Below, one piece after another: positions 10,471-21,915 of a stretch of 64,000 nucleotides of DNA. The notes beneath the pieces are model-generated. The model did no database searches. It saw nothing but the letters and a program-made list of their open reading frames with translations, and was not told the DNA's origin. Position numbers and translations under genes: made by a program. Numbering within the stretch: the stretch's first letter is position 1; the number at the start of each line of letters is the position of its first letter. The DNA comes from Panicum virgatum. Lineage: Eukaryota > Streptophyta > Magnoliopsida > Poales > Poaceae. The stretch lies in assembly GCF_016808335.1 (NCBI RefSeq), contig NC_053146.1, positions 8,625,015 to 8,689,014 on the forward strand. The letters run 5' to 3'.

Positions 10471-11539
10471 AATTAGCTCATCAGGCCGAACAAAATACGT
10501 CTATATAAGTAAACCCGTAGAAAGATAATTTAAAAATACCAAAAAGAGAGAAGGTTGACAAGAATCCGAGATAACCGATTTGAAGGTAAAATATCTATGT
10601 TTTGAAACTGAGTGAAGTCCATTTTTGACCATCGAACTATCGACTACGTCCGAATTTTGTAATGCAACTCTAAAATCAGACATCCACAACCACCCTCTCT
10701 CAAAACCATTCACGTTTGACCATCGAGCTGTTTTGCTGAGTGATTTTGCTAAATTAGACGCCACGTGGCAGTGGGCCCACCTATCAGTCCTCCTCTCCTT
10801 TCCCTATTTTTCTTTCTATCCTCTCCTCCTCCCTCCTCCTCCGCTGACAGCCACCGGCTGCCTTGCTTGAGATGTCCTATGACGATGGTTATTGTTTTTG
10901 CTTCAGGGAGTCCACATTGGTAAGTTTCCTGCGTTCCAAACAGCTTCTCTCTTCTTATTCCTGTATTTTTCCAATCTTATATTTTTCTCATCTCATTCCT
11001 ATTTCTTTTCTATATTTTTATTCCTTTATTCCAAAAAACAGGCTCTTAGCGGGTACGTCCTTTCTTATGAAGCGTATACTGTGTAGGCTTTCACCAAAAA
11101 CAGGTTTCTTGCAACAAGTTCTGAACCTGCCTGATTACACCGATAGGGAGCACTCGCCGCTCCGGCTCAAGTCTTGCATGCCGCATGCTAGCTCAGCCAA
11201 CCCCACAGTCGACCTAAAATTTTATTCAAAATTCTACAGTAGGCAAGGAGCCTACCTAAACAATTATACTAATATGCTAAAAAAAAGATTTGTGAGCGGG
11301 AGAGCCTCGGAGCGATGCTGATTTCGCTTGACCAAGCTTCACTGCGGCTACAACAAAGCACAATGCATATCTGCACTGACAACTAACTACCACTACAAGG
11401 GAGAATGCATTTCTGCACTGATAACTAAGTCATGGCTGCAATCATACCGCGCCTGGTGCTGCTGCTTAGTTGTAGGAAACAGCAAGCCTGCTAATATATT
11501 GTCGCGCTTCCTAGTCTGGGGTTAATTCTTGTCTTTGCG
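10471..11539. other. Host sequence, no gene recognised; contains old duplicated unit
   Basis: Region with pyrimidine-rich stretches (10780-11030) and no recognisable protein. 11080-11210 is the diverged paralogue of 7130-7240. The 11500-11520 segment CGCGCTTCCTAGTCTGG recurs at 31339-31354, just before module C, so this flank belongs to the repeated module family. Confidence 0.5.
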
Positions 11540-11720
11540 CTTACTCTTGATCTAAAATTCTTGATGCATCCCATCCCCATTACAAATCGCGTAAGAGTAG
11601 CTACTTCAGACTAAAGGAGTTGTGAATTTTGTTTTCTGGATGTTGCCACTGTTGCAAAGGTAAGCAGGAGGTATATTACTTATTCTTTGATGAAGGATGC
11701 AGTTTTATATATAGGCATCC
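11540..11720 (-). ncRNA. miR2118-like module B (decayed, leftward)
   Basis: Plus 11558-11579 contains CTTGATGCATCCCATCCCC, differing at about four of 22 positions from the miR2118 consensus as I know it. On the minus strand it is preceded at 115-140 nt by TATATATAAAACT (plus 11700-11714). The upstream context AATTCACCCAGCAGGCAGCTA is shared with modules A, D and E. A distant partner AGAAATGCATTCTCCC (plus 11399-11414 region) could pair with it, but the loop would be long and ATGCAT is self-complementary, so that pairing is weak evidence. Confidence 0.42.
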
Positions 11721-11819
11721 ATCATAAATTCAGCCCTTAAGCTCTCATCAATTCACCCAGCAGGCAGCTATATGTATACACATTACTGAAGGAATGTGAG
11801 CGTGTCGTCATATACTCGG

Positions 11820-12049
11820 ATTTGTACCAAAATTCACAAGCACACTAGGTACAATACATTTTAAAAGTTGACATATTAATGATCCTCGCAATGTTGAGTT
11901 TGAATGATAGAAACAAGGACCGATGATCAGAAATGCCTGAGCGACTTTGTCAATTAGGTGAAATAACAACTTAATTTTGCTAAAAGTTGGTCTTGATGTA
12001 CCACAACGTTCTTACCTTATTTGCTGGTGCCGCTAATTAGTGTAGACCA
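11820..12049. repeat. Host paralogue that continues across the solo-LTR insertion
   Basis: Diverged copy of about 9060-9393. It stops at the insertion site of the solo LTR and resumes with TAAGATTTCTCATTA after 26158. The paralogous sequence at 9372-9410 (CTAATTAGTGTAGACGATAAGATTCTC) therefore acts as an unoccupied site that confirms the insertion boundaries. Confidence 0.7.
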
Positions 12050-12839
12050 TGTCACAACCGGTTTTAAAGACAAAACCGAATGCATAACTATATGTATGCC
12101 AGGATCAAGTTTCATACATATAGTGACATAATAAGTGAATAATCAGTAACAATATCACGTAAAAGAGAACTAAAACAACTAAAAGACTATCAGAGTTATA
12201 CAGCTTATCCTGGAAGTAAAGACTTCAAACTTCACAGGCAATCGACTGGGGGTTGCGTACGCCTAGAACTCAGCATCATCTTCAAAAGACTTCACAACAA
12301 CTTTATCTTCTGAGCAGCAGTAAGCAAGGGTGATTATACTTATGGTTGGTACTCAGCAAGACCACAAGAAATAACCAGAATATGATTCCAATCCATCTTT
12401 AAGCCACTCATAACCGTGAGCATGACTGATATATCAGTTTTCACTCTGCAGAGGTTGTACACTTTCACCACAATTCGCGTAAAAGTTCCGAAGAACTTTG
12501 AACCCAACCACGCATGTGCTAGCTAGGCACAATATCACACTTCTTGAGGTGTGATTGCATAGGGACGCTACGAGGCCTTTACAAAGATTCCCTAACAAAT
12601 GACAGCCCGCTAAGGTTTCAAGTCAAAGCAGAGCATAACCCCCCTAATGGTCAGCTCCTTAGCAAAGGCCGCTACCTCAAGAGGACTGGGCTATACTCTA
12701 TCGATGCATCCCCTCTTGCCCTTTCGGTAAGACTGCCACAAGCTAGAGTCTCTAATTAATTAGCCAAGACCAGAGCCATATAGTATTGTGATTGTACTGT
12801 TTTCTTGGGTGGTTCTTCATTTTCCAATTAAAACATATG
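12050..12839. mobile_element. Solo LTR (TGTCACA...TGTGACA family), left part
   Basis: Begins TGTCACAACCGGTTTTAAAG at 12050 and matches the intact solo LTR at 37144 over its first 800 bases. It is preceded by GACCA (12045-12049). The LTR is split here by the Copia-like element and continues at about 23968. Together the two parts form one LTR ending at 26153, followed by the same GACCA. No internal region or second LTR is present, so the element was reduced to a solo LTR, normally by LTR-LTR recombination. Confidence 0.88.
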
Positions 12840-15084
12840 TGAGAGGACCTTGATGTCGCCTAGATGGGGGCGGGGGGGGGGGGGGGGTGAATAGGCGCAC
12901 TACAAATTTTCACTCAAATACAACAGACAAAATTCACTGTCTTCCAAACTCGGAACTTCCGGGTTTCAAATCCGGAACTTCCGAATTTGGGCTAGACAGT
13001 AGGTGAACTCGGAACTTCCGGGTTTGGGCTAGACAGTAGGTGAACTCGAAACTTCCGGGTTTGTCAATACGGAACTTCCGAGTTCACTCAGAACAGAGTG
13101 AACACAATAAAAGTAGTGCTAGTAAATGAATATAAATTCAAACCCCAATTGTAGAGTCTGTTGAGAAGGTTCGCGCAGATCCTGCACACACAAAACAACA
13201 ATATCTCCAAGACACAAGTGTCTAATGGAGAGCTCCTCAAATCCACAAAATAAATGTAAATGCAATGAGCACAAGAATTTATTTTATCGAAGTTCAGATT
13301 CACCCCGTGCACCCACGTGTGAATCCTAGTCTCCGTTGAGAAAGATTATATTGACCCCAAGGTCAAGCTATCTCCTCCTTCTACTATATGACCATGCGCC
13401 CACGTGGCACAAGATCGGTGCCGCAACAAACTTGCCGCTGCTCACCACAATCCTTGGGAGCTAGCCGGTGACGCCTAGCCGTCTAGGAGGCTTCACCTCC
13501 AAGAGTAACAAATGTGAAACACACAAATCTCGGCTAAGCTCAAATGCTCAAGGTTTGCTGTGCTCTCTAGTGCTCTCAAGCATTCACTCTCTCAACCCAA
13601 CTCAAAAATATACTCTAATCACACAATCTCACAAAGAGATGTTGGGGAGAGCTCAACTATGACTACCAAGCTTCTTGGAACGACCAGCAATGAACAGAAT
13701 AAAACTTGGAATAGCAGCCCACCAAGGAGGGGGCTAAAGGGTATAAATAGTCAGTCCCAACAAAACTAGCCGTTATGTGACTGTTAGAACCTGGAACTTC
13801 TGGATTCTATAACCCGGAACCTCCGGGTTTTCAAACCAACTAGCCGTTAGTGCCATGTGTGCCAAATCTGGAAGTTCCGGATTTGTCCAGGCAGCAAAGT
13901 CAAAATGTGCACGTGAGGCTTTTGTGTCTCTCTCAACTCACTTGGGTTACTTTAGCACTGAGACTAAACCAAAGACCATTGTGATGCATCCCTCTTGATA
14001 GTACGGCATAACTAAACTCAAGATCAAAGATAAATTACATTTTAACTTCTTGAGCTTCTCATTTTCATCCTATGCCGTGTGTTGATCAATCACAAACTGA
14101 GAATTGCATTCAACTTGGCTTCTTTACTTTGAGCACATCTTCCTTGAGCTAGTGACTTTGAACCTTTATCCTTGAATGAAATCCACTTCTAGTTCAAGTC
14201 ACCTTCTTCTCAATAAGATTCTAGAAAGATTGATACTTGCCAACATGAACACCATACATGACCAAGATTCTTCAAGTTGAACCCAAAGAATGTTTCATCA
14301 CCCTAGCATTGGTTCCTCGGCACAACCATAGTTGCCCTTCTCCAAGATTAGTACCTAGAAACCCATTCCCGAATTCCAACTCTTCATCCTTACATCACAT
14401 ATAGCTTCATATACGCTTGTATCACATTTAACCTCAACAATGAAATCCATTTTGATTCACAAGCAATTTCTCTTCTCTAATGAATGACACTTGTAAATAT
14501 GAAATTCTCTATGTGTCTCAAAATTCTTGGACTTGATCATTATCGGTTTCCTTATTCATGCCAAACCTTTGCTTACATAGCCTCTAGAAACATGCCTTTC
14601 GATACCATCCATTTATTCTCAAGAGCCCTCTTGAATTCACATTAATTTTGCCATTATAATGAAAACCATTTCTTTCATGCTTGCTTGATCATCAAGTATT
14701 TCATGCATTCCTTATGACAAGCTTTCCAAAATATGAGACTATGCATAAGCATACACCTTGTCTCATTCTCAATACATATGCTTGTCATTTTGATTTCCAC
14801 ACACACATCAACAAGCTCCATTTGGGTATAAGAATAAATTCCTCGTCATTGATACATATCCCAATTTACATGACAACCATTGCTTGTTAATGTTCTCATA
14901 CTAGATTATACCATAGTATTCATCTTGTCATATGAGCCCTTGTCTTGAACATTGATTCACTTCATTACACATATTACAAATATGATAATCAATTCCTGCT
15001 CATATACTCAACAAGATGGTTAGTCCTTTAATCATGGTGTCAATCAATCCACCAAAACACACTAGGGGCTTAGATGCATTTTCA
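12840..15084 (-). repeat. 3' LTR of the nested Copia-like element
   Basis: A 2245-bp LTR running, in plus sense, from TGAGAGGACC to GCATTTTCA. It matches 21916-23968 with about ten substitutions by eye plus a few indels, including a G-run (12868-12888) and an extra copy of a 40-50 bp motif-containing unit near 12990-13050. Confidence 0.9.
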
Positions 15085-15100
15085 ATCTCCCTCTTTTTGG
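15085..15100 (-). other. Polypurine tract of the nested Copia-like element
   Basis: On the minus strand CCAAAAAGAGGGAGAT directly precedes the LTR start TGAAAATGCATC, the position where plus-strand DNA synthesis is primed. The comparable site in the second Copia element is AAGGGGGAGAT. Confidence 0.8.
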
Positions 15101-15856
15101 TGATTGATGACAACACCGATTAAAGCTTGCAAAGAGATATAATCAATTGAAGTTTGGAATTCTCAGATTTAGTAGGAGCTCCCCTTACTATGTTCATTGA
15201 ATGGAATTCAATCATTTTGGCCTCAAATGCCCTTTTGCACATATTCAACAAGAAAAACAAAGAGCTCCCCCTAAATCTCAACATCCGTGGAGTGCAAAAA
15301 CAAAATGTGTGACCATATAATACGTGATGCATATGACAGATATCTCACACAAAAGCAAGATAAAAAGAAGCTAGTCAGTTCTGTCAGCCCAAACCCGGAA
15401 CCTCCGGGTTCAAATCCGGAACTTCTGGATTTGCCAGGCAGAACTGGCTTGAAAACAACAAATCACCATTTCAACACATTTTATCACACTAACAAGCATC
15501 ACATCTTAATTTAAAGCAACTAAATATGGTTCACCACACAATGTCACACATTACAAATTGTTCTCAAGTCCAAAAGAGCTAAAATGAATTTATTACAGGG
15601 CATGTGGCACCACACCCAAATCCGGAACTTCCAGATTTGGAAACCCGAAACCTCCGGGTTTGCTTGACCAGAACCACTGAATCTGCATATAGAAGCTTTA
15701 ATCTTGACATTCTCTCCCCCTTTGTCATCCGTCACCAAGAAAGGTCTATGGGGAGTTCTTCTGGAGCTTCTACTACTGATCATCATCCTCATCATCATTT
15801 CTTCCACTGTGCCCACTAGATCCTTGGCCGGTATCACCAACATATTGACTAAACAT

Positions 15857-17599
15857 TCATGAACCTAAGTCATCAAAGCCATACTGAGGTGGAACATATG
15901 GAGGAGGTAGAGGTGGAAACTGAGGAGCCTGAGGCATGAAAGGAGTAGTGGAGGTGTCCACAAAAGTAGGATTAACATAAGAAGTCGTCCCACTACCATA
16001 GAACTGCCCCCAATAATCTTCTTGCTGATATCTAGCATTCATTTTCTCCACGGTTTCAGGCTCACTTTGCTGTCCCTCTAAGCCAATGGGTGAGGGAGGA
16101 TCATTAGGCAACATGGCTTCTTGCAATTTCTTGAGCCTCAATGTATCTTTCTTCCTCCTTTCCCTCTCTTTGTGCACCGCATCATTTGTGGACTCACATA
16201 TCCCAAAAATTAGATTGAACATCTTTCTAATTGGAGAGGGAGACTTTTCCCAATTTTGAGATCTAGAGCCACCACGCCTAGAATAGGAGCGAGTAGGGAC
16301 ATGTGGTGCACTAGGAGCATGTGTAGGAGCATCTTGGGGTGCATCACCTTCACCTTGAGTTGCAGGTTGCTCTCTTGATGCAAGAACATGAGCAAGAGTG
16401 GGTCCGGGGTGTGAGTTCATCTTGACATCAACCGGAGGATGTTTGTAATCACACTCAAATCTTTTGTTGGTCTGTTGATCATTCATGAACATGAGATAAG
16501 CACCAAAACCACAACACTTTTGAGGTGATTCAGATATGGACTTGATTTCCTCCCATATGTAATCAAACACACTGAACTCCGGCTCACTAGGAGTTAAAGC
16601 AAATAGCAAATTCTTTCCATATGATGATATGTTGTGAGCATCACCCTCTCTTGGAGCAAGTGTCTTCCTAAAGAACTTGTTAAGATATGCATAGAATGGA
16701 ATTAGCCCTTTAGGCCCCCTAAACTCTGACTCCCTGTCAGGTAAGTACATGCACTTCATTTCTTCTTTAGGGAGAGGAGAGCTAAGGTGAAGTCTAACTC
16801 TTTCTGCATCAGCTCTCCCAAATCCAAACATGGTTGCAAAATGAACATAATTAATTTTATACCATTTGCTCTCTGTCATCCAATGGACCCATCTCATATC
16901 ATTACGTGTCTCAAAATAGCAAGTGGCATAAAACTGAGCTATGACATCAATGTTCCAATCATACCTAAAGCTTATGATCTTATAGATATGCTTTTGCTTG
17001 CAACCATTGATGATCTTATTGAATATAGGATCCTCCATATCCTCAAATTTCTTCCAATCCATATATTGGGAGCGTGCCACTTTGTACTTCTTGCTAAGAA
17101 TTGCACTCACATAGAAGTCTTGATGGAATTTGGTTTGAAATCTATAATCAATAGTTCTTCCTTTCTTAGCACGCAAATGATTCTTCAATCTTTCTTTTCT
17201 TGCTTTATCTGTCATTCCCCTCTTCATGTAATCAATCATGATATAATCATGGGGAACACTTGGCTTTCTCAACATTACTCCAATCACAAAGAGTGGCTGA
17301 CCGGACTGCTGTACCTCTTGTTCCTCTTCCTCTTCTTCATCTGGTTGAGCGCTACCACTGCCAACTCCATGGCCACCACTGCAGCTGTTGCCCCTCATTT
17401 GCCTACCACTTCTCTTTGTCCCATGGGGAGGTGATTCCTGATAGTTTGGATCACTTTCCTCCCCATCATCACTAGATGTGCTTTTCTCTTCTTGAATTTC
17501 AGGCTCATCTGCAATGTGTAAAGTCCATCTTGGATACTGCCTCAAAGAGCTTCTAGTTCTCATAGGGACATTTGGATTTTTGCTCCTCCTCCTTAACAC
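15857..17599 (-). CDS. Unknown 580-codon frame carried by the non-autonomous Copia-like element
   Basis: An uninterrupted 580-residue frame in the same sense as gag, in the position where pol would be. The N-terminus is basic then acidic (a run of E around residue 90). The middle (about 150-380) has the conserved look of the 'putative plant transposon protein' family (PF20167-type): FYVSAILSKKY, FYATCYFETRNDMRWVHWM and FATMFGFGRADAERVRL. The C-terminal 200 residues are low-complexity, basic then proline-rich (PPLPPPYVPPQYG). I see no protease DSG, integrase HHCC/DDE or reverse transcriptase YVDD motif. Similar frames occur in grass retroelements but their function is not established. The frame is intact, in contrast to most others in the window. 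The start may be a few codons inside; upstream context is repeat-derived. Expression is unknown. Confidence 0.65.
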   Translation of the reverse strand: MLRRRSKNPNVPMRTRSSLRQYPRWTLHIADEPEIQEEKSTSSDDGEESDPNYQESPPHGTKRSGRQMRGNSCSGGHGVGSGSAQPDEEEEEEQEVQQSGQPLFVIGVMLRKPSVPHDYIMIDYMKRGMTDKARKERLKNHLRAKKGRTIDYRFQTKFHQDFYVSAILSKKYKVARSQYMDWKKFEDMEDPIFNKIINGCKQKHIYKIISFRYDWNIDVIAQFYATCYFETRNDMRWVHWMTESKWYKINYVHFATMFGFGRADAERVRLHLSSPLPKEEMKCMYLPDRESEFRGPKGLIPFYAYLNKFFRKTLAPREGDAHNISSYGKNLLFALTPSEPEFSVFDYIWEEIKSISESPQKCCGFGAYLMFMNDQQTNKRFECDYKHPPVDVKMNSHPGPTLAHVLASREQPATQGEGDAPQDAPTHAPSAPHVPTRSYSRRGGSRSQNWEKSPSPIRKMFNLIFGICESTNDAVHKERERRKKDTLRLKKLQEAMLPNDPPSPIGLEGQQSEPETVEKMNARYQQEDYWGQFYGSGTTSYVNPTFVDTSTTPFMPQAPQFPPLPPPYVPPQYGFDDLGS

Positions 17600-20246
17600 A
17601 AACCTTTCCTCATCTGAGTTATCTGTGAAAACAATGGAGGAATCTTGAATTTAGGACAAGAGTGATTTTGAGTAAATGAAACCGAGAATGACAAAACTGG
17701 TTTTTAGCTCTCTGGGTGAATCCGGAACTTCTGGGTTTAAAATCCGGAATGTCCGGGTTTGCCCAGAAAACCCTAGAATGGGACAGCGCCTAAAAGACCA
17801 TGGAAACTTGATTCTTTGGCTAGGGATAACATCTATGGTCTAAATGTAGGTCTTCTACCAAAGGAATCGAACAGACCAATCCTAGGTAAAGAGATCGAGC
17901 AAAAGGAATGATTTTGTACCGTTGCTCATGGTGGGAAGGGTTTGAAATTGATTCTGGAGGATGGATACGGAACCTCTGGATTGGAATTACCAAGAGCCCA
18001 CCTTTGCCCCTTGAAATCTTTGGTCAAATCGCCGGATCGCCTCACAAGTGCCTCTCTCGAACAATGTTTGTGTCGGTTAGTGAGTGGGAGAGAGAATGAG
18101 GGGTGAAAGGGTAAGTCACGGGTTGAATAGTGATATACCGGTTGAAATCTGGAACTTCCGGGTTTAGAAACCGGAACTTCCAAGTTTCGCATAACCCTAC
18201 TGTCAAGACTTGATTTTTGGAGAGTTTGTCCGAGATAAATGTAAGTTCCAACTTCTTAGATATCCATAATATTTTTGGAACATTTTTAGCCATGGAATTT
18301 TCTCAGAATTTTGGAGAGGAATATTTTAACCACTTAAACTCGGAACTTCCGGGTTTATTGCTGTGCCTGGGTAAACTCCAGAGAATCTAGGAGAAAAGCC
18401 AGAGTATCCGGGCCAGGCCAGAGTATCCGGGCTGAAACTCAGAGTATCCGGATTTTTTCAGATTTGGGCAAAATATCACAAAGGGTGTTGATAGAGTTTG
18501 ATTTTTAAATGAGAGAACCTTGATAAGAGAAATATTTTGATATTTTGGTTCCTTTGTCTTAGATATCCATTTGAAATAGGAACCTAGGCTTGAATTTAAT
18601 GAGAGATAGCATTTCCAAAAGTATAGCCCTTGAGATGAGATCGGAATAGATCCTATGCACTTGAGAAAGTCTTGTTGCTTGTGGTTAGCCAACAATCAAA
18701 CAAGAGTAACTATAAGCACAAGACAACTTGACATGGTCACAAAGACCAAGAACCCAAAAGTTTTCAAAAAGCATACAACCTAGCATACTAGTTGGTTTTC
18801 AAAAAATCTATCCTATAACACTCATGTATCTAGTAACTCAAGTCAAGCATCGTTCTTAGCATATTTGGCTCATACCTCACAACATTTTAGTTCTCTTGAC
18901 ACGAAGTCATCTTTAGAAGAAGGTATCAACCAAATATCTAAAGGTGCACTAAATGACTTGAAATTACTTGATACAAAACATGCACACACTAGCATGTAGA
19001 TGGCCTAGATGCAAATCTTAAATATTGATGCAAATAAAAACATACATTGGCCCTTTAGATTTTATGTCCTTCACAAAAGAAGGATCTCTCATACATGGCT
19101 TGCACTTAATCATCATAAACATAACTTGAACTCTTTTTCTTTGTATAAGTCAAGAGAAGCTCAAAAGTCCAAGTAAATCACATTAGTAGTACAAGCCCTA
19201 GCTATGTGCTTGATGACTCTTGTAATGTGGAAGGCAATGAGTTGTCAAGCAGTAAAGCCTCATAATAGGGACTAAGTTCCTCAAAGGTGAATAATGCACA
19301 CATGTATATGCGAGACGAAGATATGTGCATCTTTTGATCGATTAAGTCCAAATGAGGAACATAAGCCATATTATGGAGAGCAGCCACACAAAACAATAAA
19401 CAATCCAGTTCTGAGTTTAGATACACCTTTTTCAAGTTGGATTGGCGACCTTGAAGTCAAGTGGCATGCTCATAATAAGACAAACGATCCTTGCCATCAT
19501 CTTTGAGTAGTGTAATAGTCAAGTCAAAACTATTGTCCTTTTGCAGATATTCCTCGACTGTGATTTCTTAGGAAATTCGAAACTTCCGGGTTGTAAATCC
19601 GGAACTTTCGGGTTTTCCAGTTTTTTCTTGGCTGAGTGTAATCCATGAGTTCTTGACCTTTCTTGAGTCTTCTATACTTGTAGATGCTCTTGTAATGTTA
19701 CTAAAGCACTAGCTCCACCACATAGCTCGTTAAGGGCATCACAATTGATATTTGCATAAATAACTTAAATTTACAAAGAGTGCTAGTTGATCCTTCTATT
19801 TGAAACCACACTAAGCAATTTCAAATATCAGAATCTAATTAGCTAAGGAAGAGATATGTGTTATCGGAGATGCATTGGAATAATGGATCGAATTCAGTTC
19901 AACTTGGCGATTTTCTAGATGAACTTTGGACAATGATGTTGAGGTGAACCTCTTCTCATGTTTGCCAAGTCCTCAATGCATCTCTAAGTACCTGCTAATT
20001 CTTTCAAGCACATTTTGGTACCCAAGCCACGTTGGGTCCACGAAGATTAGTCAACAAAGATTTGGGAACCCAAATGGCTCTTGGGCGAGTAGTTGATGAA
20101 CTTATCATCCTACCGGCGCCAACACCTTTTGAGAGCCTCCTAACACATAAAGATACATTGTTGATCAAGTTTGGCTTAGGAGAGTTACCGTTTGGACAAT
20201 CCTTACCAAAATGTCCTTTTCCTCGACATGTATAGCAAATTTTTTG
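17600..20246 (-). other. Non-coding internal region of the non-autonomous element
   Basis: 2.6 kb between gag and the unknown frame without recognisable coding content. It holds several copies of the CCGGAACTTCCGG motif and three tandem AGAGTATCCGG segments (18398-18453). In an autonomous relative the polymerase gene would lie here. Confidence 0.65.
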
Positions 20247-21866
20247 CTAGATGTTGCTTGATGGTTTGTTCTTATTACCCTTGACTGCTTTCTTCTCCAA
20301 GTATTTTTCTTGAGCCTTCTTGAAGCCCTTGTTTGGCCTGAAGTGCCTTTGGGATTTCAAGGCTAGAACTTTCGGTTCGCTCATTCCGAAACTTTCGGGT
20401 TTGCTTAACTTGTCTGGGCAAGTTGCAATTCTGTGTCCCATTTTGCAGCAGCCAAAACATCTTCTCTTGGGAAGGCTTCTTTGTCTCTTGGAGAGGTTCT
20501 GCTGGCTTTCTATCTTGATTGAGCACAATGAGGCATAATGTCCAATGTTGGAGCACTTGAAGCACTTGACATGAGCTAAATTCCTTTTCTTTGTTTGAGG
20601 CTTGACCTCCCTTGATTTGTATACAAGATTGCATGAGTTTTGTACGATTGAACCCTTCTCAAGCTTCTTCACCATGGTTTCACGGTTATTTTGAGAAGGT
20701 TGTACAACACTCTTGCCTTTCAACTTGATCAAGTCCTTTGAGAGCCTCTCAACCTCTTGTTTGAGCAATTCATTTTCTAGAGCTAGGTCATCATTATAAT
20801 CTTCCACAATTACTTGCTCATACCAAGATTGTTTCTCTTTGTTGTCATTTTGTGAGCAAGCATTGTCAATTTGCTTATATGATTTCACAACTGTAACTAT
20901 GACCTCACGAGCAACTTCTAGACCAACAAATGAATCCACAAGTTTGTCATTAGAGCACTTGAGTTTCTGATGCATATTTTGAAGGTACGTATGCTTGCTA
21001 GTGAGCTCATCCAATTCAGCCTTGAGAGCATGGTTTCTCTCTTCTACTAAAGCAAGACATTTGATTTCATCATCCTTTTTATTGAGAAGCTTCTTTTGCC
21101 TCTTCATTTCTTGATCTTGCCTCATCACCTTTTTCATCATCTTAAGGATTGTTTCTCTTCCTTTCTTGCTCACCTTTTTAAGATCAAGCATTAGTTCCTC
21201 ATTTTCATCATCATCACTATCACTGTCATTCTCACTGTCACTGTCACTGTCATTCTCACTGTCTGAGTCTGACTTCTCTTCAGTTGTGACCATAAAGCAT
21301 TGATGATGACCATAATGGGATTGAGCAAAACAGGTAGAGGCTGATTCATCATCCGACTGACAATTTTCAGTATCAATCCTAAATCTGGAACTTCCGGGTT
21401 CTGAATCCGGCACTTCCGGGTTTGCTGTAATTTCTGGAGTTGAGTCAATGCCTTTTGAATTTTTGTCTTCGTGACTCTTTACAGATGATTCTTGATGAGC
21501 TGTTCTTGCTACTGATGATACTGAGCAATTTTTGCTATAAAGATTCTTGAGAAATTTCCAAATGAGATAGTTATTTTCTCGTATTTCTTCATCCTCAAGA
21601 ATGATATCACTAATTTCTGCGCATACAATACTCAGCAAATAATCAGTAACTAACACGTTGAATTGCATGCAATCTATTTCCTTTTGATTTGTTATGTCAA
21701 CATTTTTCCATCTAAAATTTGGAGGAAGGATGATTGCAACTACAACTCGTTCAGCAAGAGGACCAAGCTTTCGCAAATGTTTATGAACATGAATGGACCA
21801 GAAAGCATAATTTGAGGCATCACTTACAAGTAGCTCAATGGATACCTCATAGGACGTCGACATCAT
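20247..21866 (-). CDS. Gag-like protein with two CCHC zinc knuckles
   Basis: A 539-residue frame from the ATG at 21866 (MMSTSYEVS). Gag forms the virus-like particle and packages element RNA. The N-terminal third resembles Copia gag (NYAFWSIHVHKHLRKLG, YLIWKFLKNLYSK). The middle has an S/D/E repeat (SDSDSEN), then a long predicted coiled coil rich in K/E/L. Two zinc knuckles follow: CFKCSNIGHYASLC and CFGCCKMGHRIATC. The C-terminus is basic. Upstream, the frame is open through the primer binding site but lacks another ATG. The segment NPEVPDSEPGSSRF is encoded by two copies of the element's dispersed motif, and SKPESFGMSEPK by another pair, so the repeat has expanded within coding sequence. 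No stop or frameshift is seen. It can only move with enzymes supplied in trans. Confidence 0.8.
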   Translation of the reverse strand: MMSTSYEVSIELLVSDASNYAFWSIHVHKHLRKLGPLAERVVVAIILPPNFRWKNVDITNQKEIDCMQFNVLVTDYLLSIVCAEISDIILEDEEIRENNYLIWKFLKNLYSKNCSVSSVARTAHQESSVKSHEDKNSKGIDSTPEITANPEVPDSEPGSSRFRIDTENCQSDDESASTCFAQSHYGHHQCFMVTTEEKSDSDSENDSDSDSENDSDSDDDENEELMLDLKKVSKKGRETILKMMKKVMRQDQEMKRQKKLLNKKDDEIKCLALVEERNHALKAELDELTSKHTYLQNMHQKLKCSNDKLVDSFVGLEVAREVIVTVVKSYKQIDNACSQNDNKEKQSWYEQVIVEDYNDDLALENELLKQEVERLSKDLIKLKGKSVVQPSQNNRETMVKKLEKGSIVQNSCNLVYKSREVKPQTKKRNLAHVKCFKCSNIGHYASLCSIKIESQQNLSKRQRSLPKRRCFGCCKMGHRIATCPDKLSKPESFGMSEPKVLALKSQRHFRPNKGFKKAQEKYLEKKAVKGNKNKPSSNI

Positions 21867-21901
21867 TTCTTCACGGCGGTTAAGCTTTGATGTGAAGCTA
21901 A

Positions 21902-21913
21902 GCTCTGATACCA
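21902..21913 (-). other. Primer binding site (initiator tRNA-Met)
   Basis: Plus GCTCTGATACCA is TGGTATCAGAGC on the minus strand, the standard Copia primer site. It lies two bases from the LTR edge at 21916, fixing element orientation and LTR boundary. Confidence 0.92.
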
Positions 21914-21915
21914 AT

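Noticed and set aside
12950..13085. Possible heat-shock elements in the GGAACTTCC motif
   Set aside because: Heat-shock sites need GAA and TTC separated by two bases; here there is one base between them.
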